From contig NW_022985197.1 in assembly GCF_010093535.1 (NCBI RefSeq), positions 200,777 through 264,776 of the forward strand: a DNA stretch of 64,000 bases, in the 5' to 3' direction. Positions 35,762 through 47,000 of the stretch are shown in pieces (positions within the stretch are counted from its first letter, which is position 1; each line of letters starts with the position of its first letter). Both the position numbers and the translations under genes were made by a program. The DNA comes from Lindgomyces ingoldianus. Lineage: Eukaryota; Ascomycota; Dothideomycetes; Pleosporales; Lindgomycetaceae. Below the pieces are notes generated by a model. It was not told the DNA's origin and searched no databases. It saw only the letters and a program-made list of their open reading frames with translations.

Positions 35762-36375
35762 TCATGCCTTGTCAACTTCCTTGGGAATGGATCGAAGGAG
35801 GGCTAATATCTCCGACTCATTCTCGCCGACGACTAGACGTGTTAGCCCAGGATACTCTTAAAGAGGGATTTCATAGCGCACCTGCTTTTCCTTGATGCCA
35901 GTCCACGACCTAGTCACATCATGATCAGTGAAGCGAAGCCACTAAGATTGTGAGGTCCCATACCAAAGGCCGCTGGAACGCATCAGCATCCTCTTTCAAC
36001 TTCCTCATTGCGTCTGATTCATCCACCGCACCTCTAATAACCTTCCCAGCAGCCCCAGACAATGGGCTCCCAAGATACTCGAGAATGTTCTTGAGTTGAT
36101 CGGCTGTTGGAGGGGCTTCCGTTACGTCGAGAGTGAACTCGGCCCGTTCTAGCTTACTCTGGGCCTGATGGCTGCTTGCTTGATCCTCAGTTGCATGGGC
36201 TACTGACTGCGCATTCGCTTGCTTGAGGAGGGTGAGCACGCGGGTCGATGGTTGGCTAGACGGCTTGTGGAATAGAGTTACGACGTTTTTCGCGCCGTGC
36301 TAGGGAAACCGTTAGTGTTGTGGGATTGAAGGTCAATTAAAGAGGACATACTTCTCCAAATAGTTTCTTGAACAT
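35762..36375 (-). CDS. FMP46/DUF1687 family mitochondrial redox-like protein
   Basis: Small thioredoxin-fold protein of the DUF1687 (Fmp46) family, reported from mitochondria in yeast; reaction unknown. Four exons: 36375-36352, 36299-35964, 35909-35882 and 35832-35762, with introns of 52, 54 and 49 nt, give 152 aa. It starts MFKKLFGE, then NVVTLFHKPSSQPSTRVLTLL (family N-terminus), a middle with TLDVTEAPPTADQLKNILEYLG, then DAFQRPL-VVDWHQGKA-VVGENESEILALL, which is read only when the last two introns are removed. Only the 8-residue first exon is weakly supported by itself, but its donor and frame fit. I see no CxxC pair. RPS30 lies ~0.6 kb upstream on the same strand. Confidence 0.85.
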
Positions 36376-36991
36376 AACTACTGTTCGTGGTGGTGTAATG
36401 CTCTATTGGTTCTCACTCCGGACGTGAAATGAAGATGCACGAAGAGGTGAGGTTGGGATGACGTCGATCGCATTCGCTTCCGAATCTCTTGGCTTGGAAC
36501 TCGGGCACAGCCAACCAGAGTCATCGCCAATCACTCACCGAGAATTTTATATGAACTACGCCTCACTGGGACGAAGTGGTCTGGATTGCGCGATGGGGGT
36601 CATTTGGTAAGAGTTTGCCGAAAAGAGGTGTACAGTTAGAGAACGAGAGCAGACGACATCCTCTACGGGCCACCACGAGAAGTGAACTACATGTGAAAGG
36701 ATTCTGCCAGTATCACGAGCATAAGGCAGGATCAAAACACAAGGAGCCTTGATTTCATAGTTTAGCCATGCAAAGCCGAATGTACATCGTACGCCATGAA
36801 TATGCCCCTTTCCTCCCAAAAGCTTGGGACCCTCTCTCAAGCGGACATGCGACGTCCACATCCGTCTCGAGCCAAGCATCCCGAGTTCTTTGATCTAGAG
36901 TCATAGCCATCCCGAGGAAATTGAAACCCATGACAGAAGGTTTCTAGCTGATTGTGTTCGTGCCTGCTTCATCCCTTCCAAGACGATCCGA
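36376..36991. other. FMP46 promoter / RPS30 3' flank
   Basis: 616 bp with no gene. One 107-codon frame on the minus strand (36556-36879) shows no family resemblance and is not called. Confidence 0.5.
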
Positions 36992-37389
36992 TTATGAAGT
37001 TGGGTTGGGGTTCATCTATATATACATTAGCCTCCGGCTCAAAAGTAGCACAAGATATGCTGGGAGGTTACTCACCTTCCGCTTGCCGCCAGTCATGGTG
37101 ACGTTGACGAATCGGCGAGTATAGGTTATCCTCTTCTTGGCTCGGCCCTTGGGGGTCTTCTTCTTCTCCTGGGGCTCAACCTATAAGACACGGATCGTCA
37201 GCCCTTTCTGTCCCTAAGACGCCGGCAAAAATGCTCCATTAAAAATATGGTTGTGTTCATCTTCCTAGCAAAGCAGACACCCTTCCAACGTCCGCCCACA
37301 AATGTCCGTCAAAATTCGGCTTGGCGTACCTTTGGTGTCTGAGACTTGACTTTTCCGGCACGTGCGAGAGATCCGTGAACTTTACCCAT
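36992..37389 (-). CDS. rps30: 40S ribosomal protein S30 (eS30)
   Basis: Small basic protein of the cytosolic 40S subunit. Three exons, 37389-37330, 37180-37076 and 37015-36992, encode 62 aa, the normal yeast/fungal size and without the ubiquitin-like fusion of animal genes. It reads [20 protein letters not shown], then [35 protein letters not shown] and a last exon MNPNPTS. Introns are 149 nt (GTACGC..TATAG) and 60 nt (GTGAGT..ATATAG). The longer first intron soon after the start is usual for ribosomal-protein genes and may help expression. It is divergent from the CREG-like gene. Confidence 0.96.
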
Positions 37390-38010
37390 GACTGCGGTCG
37401 GTGGATGCGGTGTGTTTGATAAGGAGTGCTTGCTGCGATTAAAGAGATTTCTATGTTGCAAATGGCTCGTCAGCGGTGGTCGCAAAAGTAGCAGAGTGTC
37501 GCAGAGGCTGTCATAATTTCGAAGTAGAGTCCTGTAGAAATTGCAGTGTGGATAGCGATGAACTTACAGGCTGCTGTTGCGTCCGTAGGTGGTGGATGAC
37601 TCTTGAGGCCCTCAACGCGGAGTTTCGAAATGTGGTTGCTAACCGAGCCAAGACTTAATCACGTGTAAGCATTAGGTAAGCTTCTCTAAGTTGCACATCC
37701 TTCGAGCTGCCACAATTCTCGTCTTCATGAATGCCTAGGTGACAGAAGGGGCTGAAAAGTGATTGAATTCTTCTTGTTCCTCACCATATTGACATATTTT
37801 CGTTCACTACTTCATGTGCATGAGGAACATCTTATCCGGAACATCCCGCTAAACACCCCTCTTCAGTCTTGTGATGCGCTACTGCGACGGAAGCTCGACC
37901 TGATACTTAGCACATCAAAATCTCAATACCACTGACCCAAACACCACACTCAAGCATAGCACCAGGTCTCTTGCTTATGCCACAGCTTCTTAGAGCGCTT
38001 TGCGCCCACA
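37390..38010. promoter_or_regulatory. Shared divergent promoter of RPS30 and the CREG-like gene
   Basis: 621 bp between the two start codons. A CACGTG E-box lies at 37660-37665. CT-rich stretches near 37855-37990 lie upstream of the + strand gene. No TATA box is certain. The split of control between the two genes is not visible from sequence. Confidence 0.5.
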
Positions 38011-38784
38011 ATGCATCCCTTAACCGCCATACTCACTCTCATTTCTCTCACATCTGCCTCTAACCTCCCTCCACTTCAACACATCTTCGAGAACGCGGCG
38101 CCACTCGAAGACTCTACCTACAAGATCCCTACCGTTCACGAATCCGCCATCCAAGCTCGCCGCATCCTACACCTCGAGACTATTGGCACCCTCTCGACTA
38201 TCTTCCCTTCTACACAGAGGGCTGAAAACCGCCCTTTAGATGTCTCTGGCACGCCCATAGGGTTGATGGACTACTTTGGGGACTGCGAGCCGAGTACTGG
38301 AAACCCAACAATTCTCGCTATTTCGATTGCAACGAGCTTCAAAAATGTCGCTGCAGGCTCGAATATTACCCTGTCGTTGAGATGGCATCCTCCGTATTCA
38401 CGTCACCGACCTTATAGCGCCGCGTCTCTACCACGTTATTCGCTCGTGGGACATCTCGAGTATCTTACGCCGGAGGAAATAAGCAGTCAACGAGTAGCTG
38501 CCTGTTTTGTGAAATATCACCCTGACGCTGCAGCATGGCTCCCTGGGAACAGAATCCATGAGAGTAAGTGGGTGAGGTTGGTCGTTGAGGACGTGTATTG
38601 GATTGGTGGTTTCGGGGATCGCGCGTATATCGGGTGGATACCGCTGGATGAGTGGAAGAGCGTGACGAAAGAGGAGATAGAGGAATGCAGGCTGCCGGGT
38701 GAGAGGAAGCACGGATGGGGTTCGTGGAGCTCATGGTTGGGTTTGGGCGCGGACGAGAGTCAAGAGGAGGCTTGGGAATTGTGA
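38011..38784 (+). CDS. Secreted CREG-like FMN-binding split-barrel protein
   Basis: Single-exon 257-aa protein of the CREG/pyridoxamine-5'-phosphate-oxidase-like split-barrel family; such proteins are secretory-pathway glycoproteins, usually without proven enzyme activity. A signal peptide is clear at 1-17 (MHPLTAILTLISLTSAS). The barrel follows from about residue 45 with the family motifs ARRILHLETIGTLSTI, PIGLMDYFGDCEP and ILAISIATSFKNV; a later VEDVYWIGGFGDRAYIGWI completes the fold. One N-glycosylation site (NITLS) lies near 118. The C-terminus is Trp-rich and acidic. No intron signal breaks the frame. Ligand and role in this fungus unknown. Confidence 0.85.
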   Translation: MHPLTAILTLISLTSASNLPPLQHIFENAAPLEDSTYKIPTVHESAIQARRILHLETIGTLSTIFPSTQRAENRPLDVSGTPIGLMDYFGDCEPSTGNPTILAISIATSFKNVAAGSNITLSLRWHPPYSRHRPYSAASLPRYSLVGHLEYLTPEEISSQRVAACFVKYHPDAAAWLPGNRIHESKWVRLVVEDVYWIGGFGDRAYIGWIPLDEWKSVTKEEIEECRLPGERKHGWGSWSSWLGLGADESQEEAWEL

Positions 38785-41700
38785 GCCTGTCTGCAGGGCA
38801 TGGAAGTATTCGGGTGGAACTTGAGGCGGAAATTCGCCTCTCGTTCCTGAGTTCTGCCCCTCGTTCCTGAATTGTGCCTTACGACACCCGATCAGAACAC
38901 CTCGAGATTGCGGAGGCTACCCCGTGGGACTTCGCTAACCCTAGAACAGTGATCATCTTCACTTACCCTGGGTTGAGTGTCTGTCGGTCGCTCAAAGCCT
39001 GCAACTTGCAATAGCATGCAGATGCCGTGGCAAACATTCTGCATATACGGAGTCGTTTTTGGCTCACGAATTATTTTTTTTTGCATTTTCGATGACCTCG
39101 ACCAATCACCGTGGATAAGAGATGCTTCTTAGCGCTCCAAACTTTAGAAAGTCATACGTAGTACCAATACAGCTGTACATTCACATCCTTCCAATCGTCC
39201 CAATAACCTGGAAACAATCTCCACATCCCAAACTACACCGCCTACTGCAGAGTCCGACATCTCATCAACAACAAGCCATCTCTATTTTCCCAATCTCCCT
39301 TCGCTTTTTCATCTGCAGCCGCTAGTCGTTCCCCACCATCATACCTTCCCAACATCGATGAACCCTGCATCCCTTCTCTACGCGAAGTCGTACCATCCCC
39401 GCCTTCCACCCAGCATCTCCGTTTTTGGCTCCCGCGGTCATCCCAACGCCAAACGTTCCGATCATCCCTCCTTTTTCCTCAGCATGCAATCTGCTAGTTC
39501 CGAGCCCGCACGCATGGAGTGCATGGAGTGCATGGAGTGCAGTGAAATGACTGATGACGTTGTGACACTAGTGAGTCCATCGGCCGAACTGAGTTGACTT
39601 GACAACGTTAGCGGATCCTCGGTCAAACGCCTTCTCCTCTTTCTGTCTTCAGGGTTCTTTAGTGCTGAATGGCAAGAGAATCATCGCATTATCGCATAGG
39701 CGTGGATATTGCGCGGCCGACTTCAGTAGTAGTATGTCGCTGGAGGAGCGAATGCTTGTGATACGTTTCGCAGGAACTATTTCCGTCCACTGAAGTGCGG
39801 ATGCTGAACACAAGGAAGGGTTGAAAGGATCCCCCAGCATATGCATGGGAAGTCTTCCAGGAACCCGACAATTCGCACAGCAATATGTAGAAATCAGCAG
39901 ATAAACGAACAATCGAAGACATCGGTCAATTCCAATAGTCCGCACTTGACCGAAAGTGACACGAAAAGGGTCATCAGCATCTTCGAAACCTTATGCGGCC
40001 ACGCGAGGCCTCCTTTCCCTCGATGATCCCTGTAGCCAAGTGGATTCCCACGTTCTCGGTGAGGAGTGGAGAAGGGCTAGAAATGTCTCTCACAAACATC
40101 GGTCAAAAGTTGAAAGAAAAGGCAAAGGTGGCGCTTTTTGAGAGGATGGGGCAGATGTCTGGTTCAGGGATGAATGCTGGACGCTGTGATGTGCGACATC
40201 GCGTGCAGCTGTGAGTCGACGCCACTCCACTAGAGACTGCATGCATTTGGCTTTCTGAATTTTGATAAGTTTGGCAGACTTTTGGTCCGATTCCAGGCGA
40301 CGCACTGGTTTTCGGCGCCCTCCTTGTCAGAAGACAGAAGCAAAGAGCGCTGGTGCAAAGAGAAGAGGGAGAGAGATGAAAGATGACGAGGACATCATAC
40401 GATGAAGTCGAAATAGGGCCTTTTGTTGCTTCTTCGGCTTGCTGCATTTCGATGAATTCAGCTACATCGGTATGTCGAAAATTGACGTGTGTGAAATAGT
40501 TCCTTTTTGCGGCCCAACAACGGGAGACAGGACCGACATCGCATTGCGCCCCTTTCCCAATTTATCGCCAGCCCCGAGCTGCACTGGATGGCGGCATACG
40601 GCGAACGGCCCCGAAGGCCCCGAGCCCGTCGCGGGGAGGAACTTGAGCGGGCTTTTGCTTTTTCGTAAGTCTGTCTCTTTGCGAGACCGAGGGCTAATGC
40701 TGGGAACAGGGCAGAGGGAGTCTGCCACAGTTGCTTTTTTGTTGCGTCGTTTCACACAGTGGGCTGTACCCGCTGCTGTTGCTTCTAAAACGGCTCACAA
40801 GCGAGCAGAGCTTAATCTTGACGTACCCTAAAAAAGCGAGTCCCGTTTGTTAGCTAGACCTGCAGGGAGGCATAGATGTTTGGAGGACTCCAAGTGTCTT
40901 CTGGATCCGTTCATGTCAGCAGTAGGCTGCACGTCATAGAATTTCGATCGATATTTATTCTGAATTCGGAAGCCAGGACGAGCCGTACCTGAGGATCCTC
41001 CGAATCGATCGTGATCGCCCTCACATCACATCTGTGATGTGCGGTGAGATGCTTGCCTTTTTCGCGAGCGCAGTGAATAGCACAATGCCCTCAACGCCAC
41101 ACAGGCCGCCACACAGGCCGCCACAAAAGTCCTCGACACTTCGCTTGCTAATCAAATGAAACGATGATCAACGGATCCGTCGGGTTCGCGTAGAGACGAC
41201 ACGAGCGCACAGTTGAATGTTGATTGTTTTTTGCGTCTTTGAATAGACGTCGTGTGGCGCGCGGGGGATAAGGCACCTAACCTTCCAAAGCTTGAATGTG
41301 TCACACATCCCGAGAGAGCTGCATTCAGCTTCACAAGACCGAGAAAGGACCGTTGAGGCAAGAAGGAATGTGTATTCGCTAAGTGGAACTCGAAGCGCGA
41401 ACGTTATTGCCGTTTGAGGACACAGATTCAGGAGTTTTCGTTTAATGTTCGAGCTTCAAGTTGGTCGGATCAAGCTATGGTATATTCACTAGCAAGGAGA
41501 GATCATGCATCGCTCGTGTATCTTCCCCATTCTTGTGGTCGAAAATACGCGTTGACAATAATTTCGTGACGTCTGTTTCATGTTGTGCTCAATCGAGGTG
41601 GTCGCGCCATTTTACTGCTTTGGTATCCTCGCGGCTGCTCCGATGATTGAAGCGGTCAAAGTTGAACGAAGATGCCTCAGAACGGCAAGATTATTCCTGC

Positions 41701-42892
41701 AGAACCGCGAACCTATATGCATTGTACTAACTGCCGTAAGAGGGGTGGCTCGGCGGGGATATCGAGGAGGGAGGCGATAAAACGAAACAGTTACGACGTG
41801 TCTAAATGCCGGATACTCTTCGAGAAAGCTAAACAGTGGTGAGCGAACGAAGACAGCATAACATACCTCATGCGAGTGAGCCTGGTGAATTCGGCTTGCG
41901 CATGAGCAGAAGTCTCTGTAAGCTCCCTGTTATTCCTGTGCCAGTCGGTCAACGCGGCTTCTGGCAAATGACATTATCAAGGGGGAGTCGATCTTGGTAT
42001 CTTTACACGAGTGCATATCGAATGGCGCTTCCTACTCTCAAGGTATACGCGTCTAAATTCAAAAAGGCTGACCAAGTATTGCCTTCAAAGGAAGGATTTC
42101 TCGCGATTGATGGGCTGGGCGTCGTAATGGTAGATATATTGTTTCCAAAGCGCAGCGGTAGGTGGAGAACGTAGCATCAATACGCGACAGCGTGGTCATG
42201 GGTCATCCATTGTTGACATTATTGCAATCAAATATAAGGCGGGCTCCGATTCAATTTCGTCCTGACAAAATCAGTTTGGAGTGCGCAAAGCATTGGCCAT
42301 ATGGAGACTCACAGTTAATGCAAACGAACTTTGTACGATACCTTATTTCACCACCTGATTCAAGAGAGTACGTACACAACCGGGATAACCCATACTGTTC
42401 ACTAATATTGATTCTGATGTTTTCACACACACGAAAAGCACTAAATGCTTATGCGTAATTCTTTATAATACATACAAAATGAAGCCATCCATAGAACCAT
42501 CCCAGCAGTCCCTTGCGGGATCTTGTGGACCATCCTCTAGGAACTTTGCGGTTAAATGCGAATAGAGTTTTTGTGAAAATAGGGAATATAAAATTCGATC
42601 AAGGGCCGAAACTGTTCGAGCAGATTTGAGGCTGAAGAATGCCTCAAAGGGTAGCCAGGAAAATCTCAATGACTCCGGTGAATATGCTGAGAAAAATGGA
42701 TTGAACGCCTCCCATAGTGAACGCCGAGTAAGGTGCCGTCCGATGGTATCACGCTGGGCAATGAATGCCAGAAACGAATGAATTCCCCCTCGCTGAATCC
42801 AGGTACATTCGCAGTCAACCGAAGCCGGACCGAACAACGCCAAAGCAGAACCTCGCCCACTTTCCGATACAATGTTGAGAATTTGATAAGTT
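38785..42892. other. 4.1-kb convergent intergenic region
   Basis: Lies between two convergent genes. Short tandem duplications occur: CCTCGTTCCTGA at about 38838-38875 and a 10-bp GCATGGAGTG unit three times at about 39512-39541. A 126-codon frame at 42463-42843 (-) abuts the FlbC-like gene's 3' end and is probably its untranslated region. Several other frames up to 130 codons lack any resemblance to known families. No gene called. Confidence 0.45.
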
Positions 42893-44098
42893 TCATGATG
42901 CCGTCGTTATGGAGGTGCTTGCTGAAGCATGGCAGCCCCGCTCATGTCGTTTCATGTTGCTGCGTACACTGAAAGCCTTCCCACAGCCAGGTTGTGGGCA
43001 CTTGTAAGGCTTCTCGCCCGTATGGCTATGGCTATGAATCCGAAGGCTGCTTGGTCGCGAAAATGCTTTGTTGCAGGTGGAACAAATATAGCGATCCTGA
43101 GATTGCGGGAAGGCCGCTTGGCTGGACGCGCTGATATAGTGGTGGTGCTGCCACGGGTTAGATCCATTTGCCGTGCCTGTTGGGACTGGTAGTGGCATAG
43201 TCTGCGGCTGGAAGTTGGATGGGAGAGGTCGCTGTCCGTACATGCCGACCGAGTTGAAGGCATGTGTTTCGGGTGAGTAGAAGGATCCAGTGGAAGCTGC
43301 GCCCGGAGAGGCGGCGTACGGAGAGTGAGAATACGCGGAAGCGTTGTAAGGAGACATTGAAGGCTGGGAAGGTAGTGAGTGGCGCTTTCCTGGTGGTGCG
43401 GATGGGACGTTCTGCCGCTGTTGGTGAGGCTCCATGTTGTTTAGAGACTGGCCCAGGAAGTACGGCGCGGAGACGGCTGAGTGACTAGATGCAGCCGACG
43501 GAGACTGGTTGCCGTCAACCACCGAGTCCGGCTGCATTGGAGGCGTAGGAGGCAGGGTCATTCTGGGGTTGCTCACGATCGCAGGACCGAAAGCATGCGC
43601 CGCTTGGTCGGGACGGCTCTCTGCCTGATGCACTTGCTGGGCTGCTCTCTGCGGCTCCTGCTTGATCTGGGGAGATGACTGCTGTTGTTGCTGGAACTGG
43701 TTTTGCTGTGACTTGGGACTTTGGCCTGCTGTAAAGCCGTTGTGAGTACTTAATGGAGTAAGCCACAATGTCATAGGAGTAGGCTCACCTGTTTCGGACG
43801 CGGCCTTCTCAGCGTCACCTGCAATGACTAGGAGACTTGATATCGAGGGCAATGAAGGCTTCTGCTCCTCGACTGGTGGCGATGGTGGGGACTGCGGGTG
43901 GCGCTGAAACTGATATTCGGTGGTCTGCAGATGGGAGTATGGGCTCGCCGCAACGCTGGTGGGTACTTCGTACACTCGCTGGAGCGGCTGCTGAGGATGA
44001 GGATAGAAATTCGAATGTTGGTGAAGATGACGATGATGAACGGGCGCCTCACGTTCCCTCCCGCTGCCGTGTACCATGCTAGCAAGATGCATAGCCAT
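42893..44098 (-). CDS. flbC: C2H2 transcription factor, FlbC-like (conidiation regulator)
   Basis: Two tandem C-terminal C2H2 fingers, at about residues 319-370 of 381, read [23 protein letters not shown] and then [21 protein letters not shown] in sequence; this pair closely resembles FlbC, which activates asexual development genes in Aspergillus. The rest is low-complexity Gln/Pro/Ser. Exons 44098-43789 and 43728-42893 flank a 60-nt intron (GTGAGC..TTTACAG) that is a multiple of three and open, so retention would add 20 residues. The start is uncertain: the frame stays open to 44137 with no ATG, and an acceptor (GCAG) at 44127 suggests an upstream 5' exon. I used the first ATG (MAMHLASM). 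Orthology is inferred from the fingers only. Confidence 0.78.
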   Translation of the reverse strand: MAMHLASMVHGSGREREAPVHHRHLHQHSNFYPHPQQPLQRVYEVPTSVAASPYSHLQTTEYQFQRHPQSPPSPPVEEQKPSLPSISSLLVIAGDAEKAASETGEPTPMTLWLTPLSTHNGFTAGQSPKSQQNQFQQQQQSSPQIKQEPQRAAQQVHQAESRPDQAAHAFGPAIVSNPRMTLPPTPPMQPDSVVDGNQSPSAASSHSAVSAPYFLGQSLNNMEPHQQRQNVPSAPPGKRHSLPSQPSMSPYNASAYSHSPYAASPGAASTGSFYSPETHAFNSVGMYGQRPLPSNFQPQTMPLPVPTGTANGSNPWQHHHYISASSQAAFPQSQDRYICSTCNKAFSRPSSLRIHSHSHTGEKPYKCPQPGCGKAFSVRSNMKRHERGCHASASTSITTAS

Positions 44099-47000
44099 CG
44101 ATGGTCCTCGGGTCACAGCAGAATATCTGCGTAACAAAAGAGGGAACGCAGAAGGGGAAAAGTAAGTGAGAGAATGAGGAAGTTAGGAAATGGGGTCAGA
44201 GGGTGGATGGGGGTGAAAAGTACGGGTACGGGCAGAGGACGTAGGGCGCCAGGACCTCGGGGCGTGATTGCAAGAGCGGGACGAATTGTCGGGCCTACAA
44301 GCGTTCAAGTAGGATGGCGAGCGGTTGGCGAGATTTCAGCACGCTGCACGCACGCTCTGCTCACTCCTAGACTAGCACCGTCGTCGTGTGGGAGAGGCCG
44401 CGGCAACCAAACCGTTGCCAGCGGGGTGGGTCAGACAGCGGCGAGGGGCCCCGGTACGTGGAGCCCTGTTTTGGTGTGGGCTGCAAATTGCTCTTGAGCA
44501 GTGGGCAGGGCGGCGGACCGTTATGTTGACGCAGCCAGAGCCCAAAGGCAGTTAGAAGGACACTCAATGCTCCCCCAACGGTAATGCAGATGATGGACAA
44601 GAACAGTTAGAAGGGAGATGCGCAAGCCCCCAAAAAATGCCGTGGCCGAGCGATCCGCTCACATCCCAGACAGCCAATCTATACCGCACCGGCTATCGAG
44701 CGCTTTTGGGGAATGAGGCCACGGAGGCATGCCAGGGGACCTGGGTAGCGCTCAAGGACAGGCTGTGATGCACCGCAGATCGGCCCTCCCCAGGAAGCGC
44801 AGGAGCACAGGCAAGAGGAGCCCTCGCCCGGTCCACTCGTCGTGCGGCTGCACGCTGCTACGAGTGGACTGTGAAAGACGCCCACGCCCGCGCAGGCCAC
44901 TGTTCAGTGCAACGGATAAATTCCTCGGCTGCAGCAGATGTTGGGAGGGCGAGGAATCTCCGTGATGCACACTCACCAGTTCCTGATGACGCAGTGCGTC
45001 TGGTGTGCGGTCTAAGTCGGCGACTTAAGCTGCTTCTAATCCTGCCCAGAGCCCGGCTCGACTTGTTGCTGGAGGGGAGTTTGAGGCAACAAGAGCACGC
45101 TCCAAGGAAGGATAGACCTGCACGCCCCTCGGGTGAGATCGATCGACGACGGGAGCCCGCGAGCACTTACTGCACGCTGCACTGTGTGTTTGAGAAAGGG
45201 GGAGAGTAGAAAGAGGGAAAGAGGACGCGTTCCTGAGTAGTGGAGTCGAGTGAATCAAGACCTGATATCCGAGGTGGGGATGCCCCCTCTACCAACCTCA
45301 CGCAGCCAGAGCAACAAACAAGGCGCCGAGACAGAGACTGAATAGGCTTACGAAGGATTACGCATTTCCCGTTGTGACAGCAGGGGGAAGTGTTTGAAGC
45401 GGAGGGACACCCTGAGGGTTTGCCGAAGGGGACTGAGACGAGCAGCGGCTGGCACGCAGTGATACACCTTCCGCACGCTTTAAGCCCCCCGGCGGCCCTG
45501 TCATGTCGCTTCCAAGAAGAAGCGGTAGGGGAGGCATTTTGTGCCGTGACGGGCGAACTTAGCTAGGATAGCACCATCGTCCCGCCAGGAGAAATAATGG
45601 GAGAGAGGACGCAGTTGAGACGCGAGCATGGCGCCGACGGCAGAGACTACCAAAGCTACCTAAACCCAGCGAGCACGGATCCAATTTGACGGCCTAACGC
45701 AGACCAGCAGCCATTAGTCGGGGGACAATTGCGAAGGCCTCGGGCGAACTGTTAGAGGGTTCTTGTCGACGATGATGCGCATGGCTGAGCAGCGGAGCGA
45801 GGTCTGTCTTGCTTCAGCGAACCGCAGCGCAGCCTGCAGTGCAGCCCGCAGCGCAAGAGGATCGCCCAGCGCTTTGGGGCATGACGATGGATATTGGGAG
45901 GCGGCCGCCAGCCAATATCATGCCTCGTCCGCCAGTACTCCCATCAGCAGCGTCGACATTGCCAGTCCCTTTGTGCTGCTTCAGGTGCTTACGCTTGTGC
46001 AACAGGAGATCGGACAGTTGAGCAGATGCTCGCCCTCATGGCCAGCGACACGGCACATTGGGCTCGCCGCAGCGCTCCTGACTCGCCGCTCGGGAAGCTA
46101 CCGGCGCTCGACCCGACGGCGGGACTCTCCTGTGGTAGCACAGAGTCATGATCACGATGTCGAGGTCGAGGGTTTGGGTCTCTGCGACGGCGTTCTCCTC
46201 TTGCTAGTCGCTCCAGAAGGCCGCGTCTTTCCCACAGCGTTTCAGCACGCAGGCAAGCGCGGAAAGGCAGCGCTGCAGCAGTGCCGGCCTCACCGCTAAG
46301 GCCTCATTCAGCAGCCGTCTCCGTTCGCACCATCGTACGCGAGGTCGAAGAGACGCCGCGAGGGCGGATGGCGGCGTTGGAGCCATGGCTTGGCCCCGTT
46401 TGTCTGTGGAGGATCTCTGAGCGACGCGGGTCGATCAGAACAAGCGCCTGCAGCTAAACCCTGGAGCCACGTTGGCCTGCTGTCACCCTTCATCCTGCCT
46501 CTCCGCCTGCACCACGGCACCCTGATGAGACCTGGTGACCTCCCGTGACCTCGCCCTGAGGCAGCCTGGCCGAGCAGCACAACCGACCGCCCCTGCCCAA
46601 CCTCTGGCCTCTCTGGCCTCTGTGCAGCCGGCGACGTCGTCCCGCTTGCTTGGCTTCTGGAAGGCCATGGGCTGAAGGAAGCCTCCCTCTGCAGCCGGGT
46701 GCGTGGAAGAGGCCAATCAACGTCGCAACTGGCCGCCACCGCTCCAATCAGCAGGGCCCGTTCATCCCCCGAGGCAATAATCATCACGATCCTCCAGCAG
46801 TTGGCCTCTAGTTCGCCATGCGATGATGCTGTTCCCTCTGCTAGTGACCTCACGCTGGGCGAGCAGCCAAGACGAACCGCCTCTCTTCGTGTCACCCTCC
46901 TCCACGTGTCCGGCCAGTCTGGAAAAAAGAGCAAATATTGTAGCAGCAGCAGGGACAGCCTGCCCAGGCGTGCAACTAGTGCGTCCGCAAGCAATACGAC

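Noticed and set aside
45763..46994. Open frames of 178 and 228 codons in GC-rich DNA
   Set aside because: Arg/Ala/Ser/Cys-rich, overlap on both strands, no domain; typical of GC-rich non-coding DNA.
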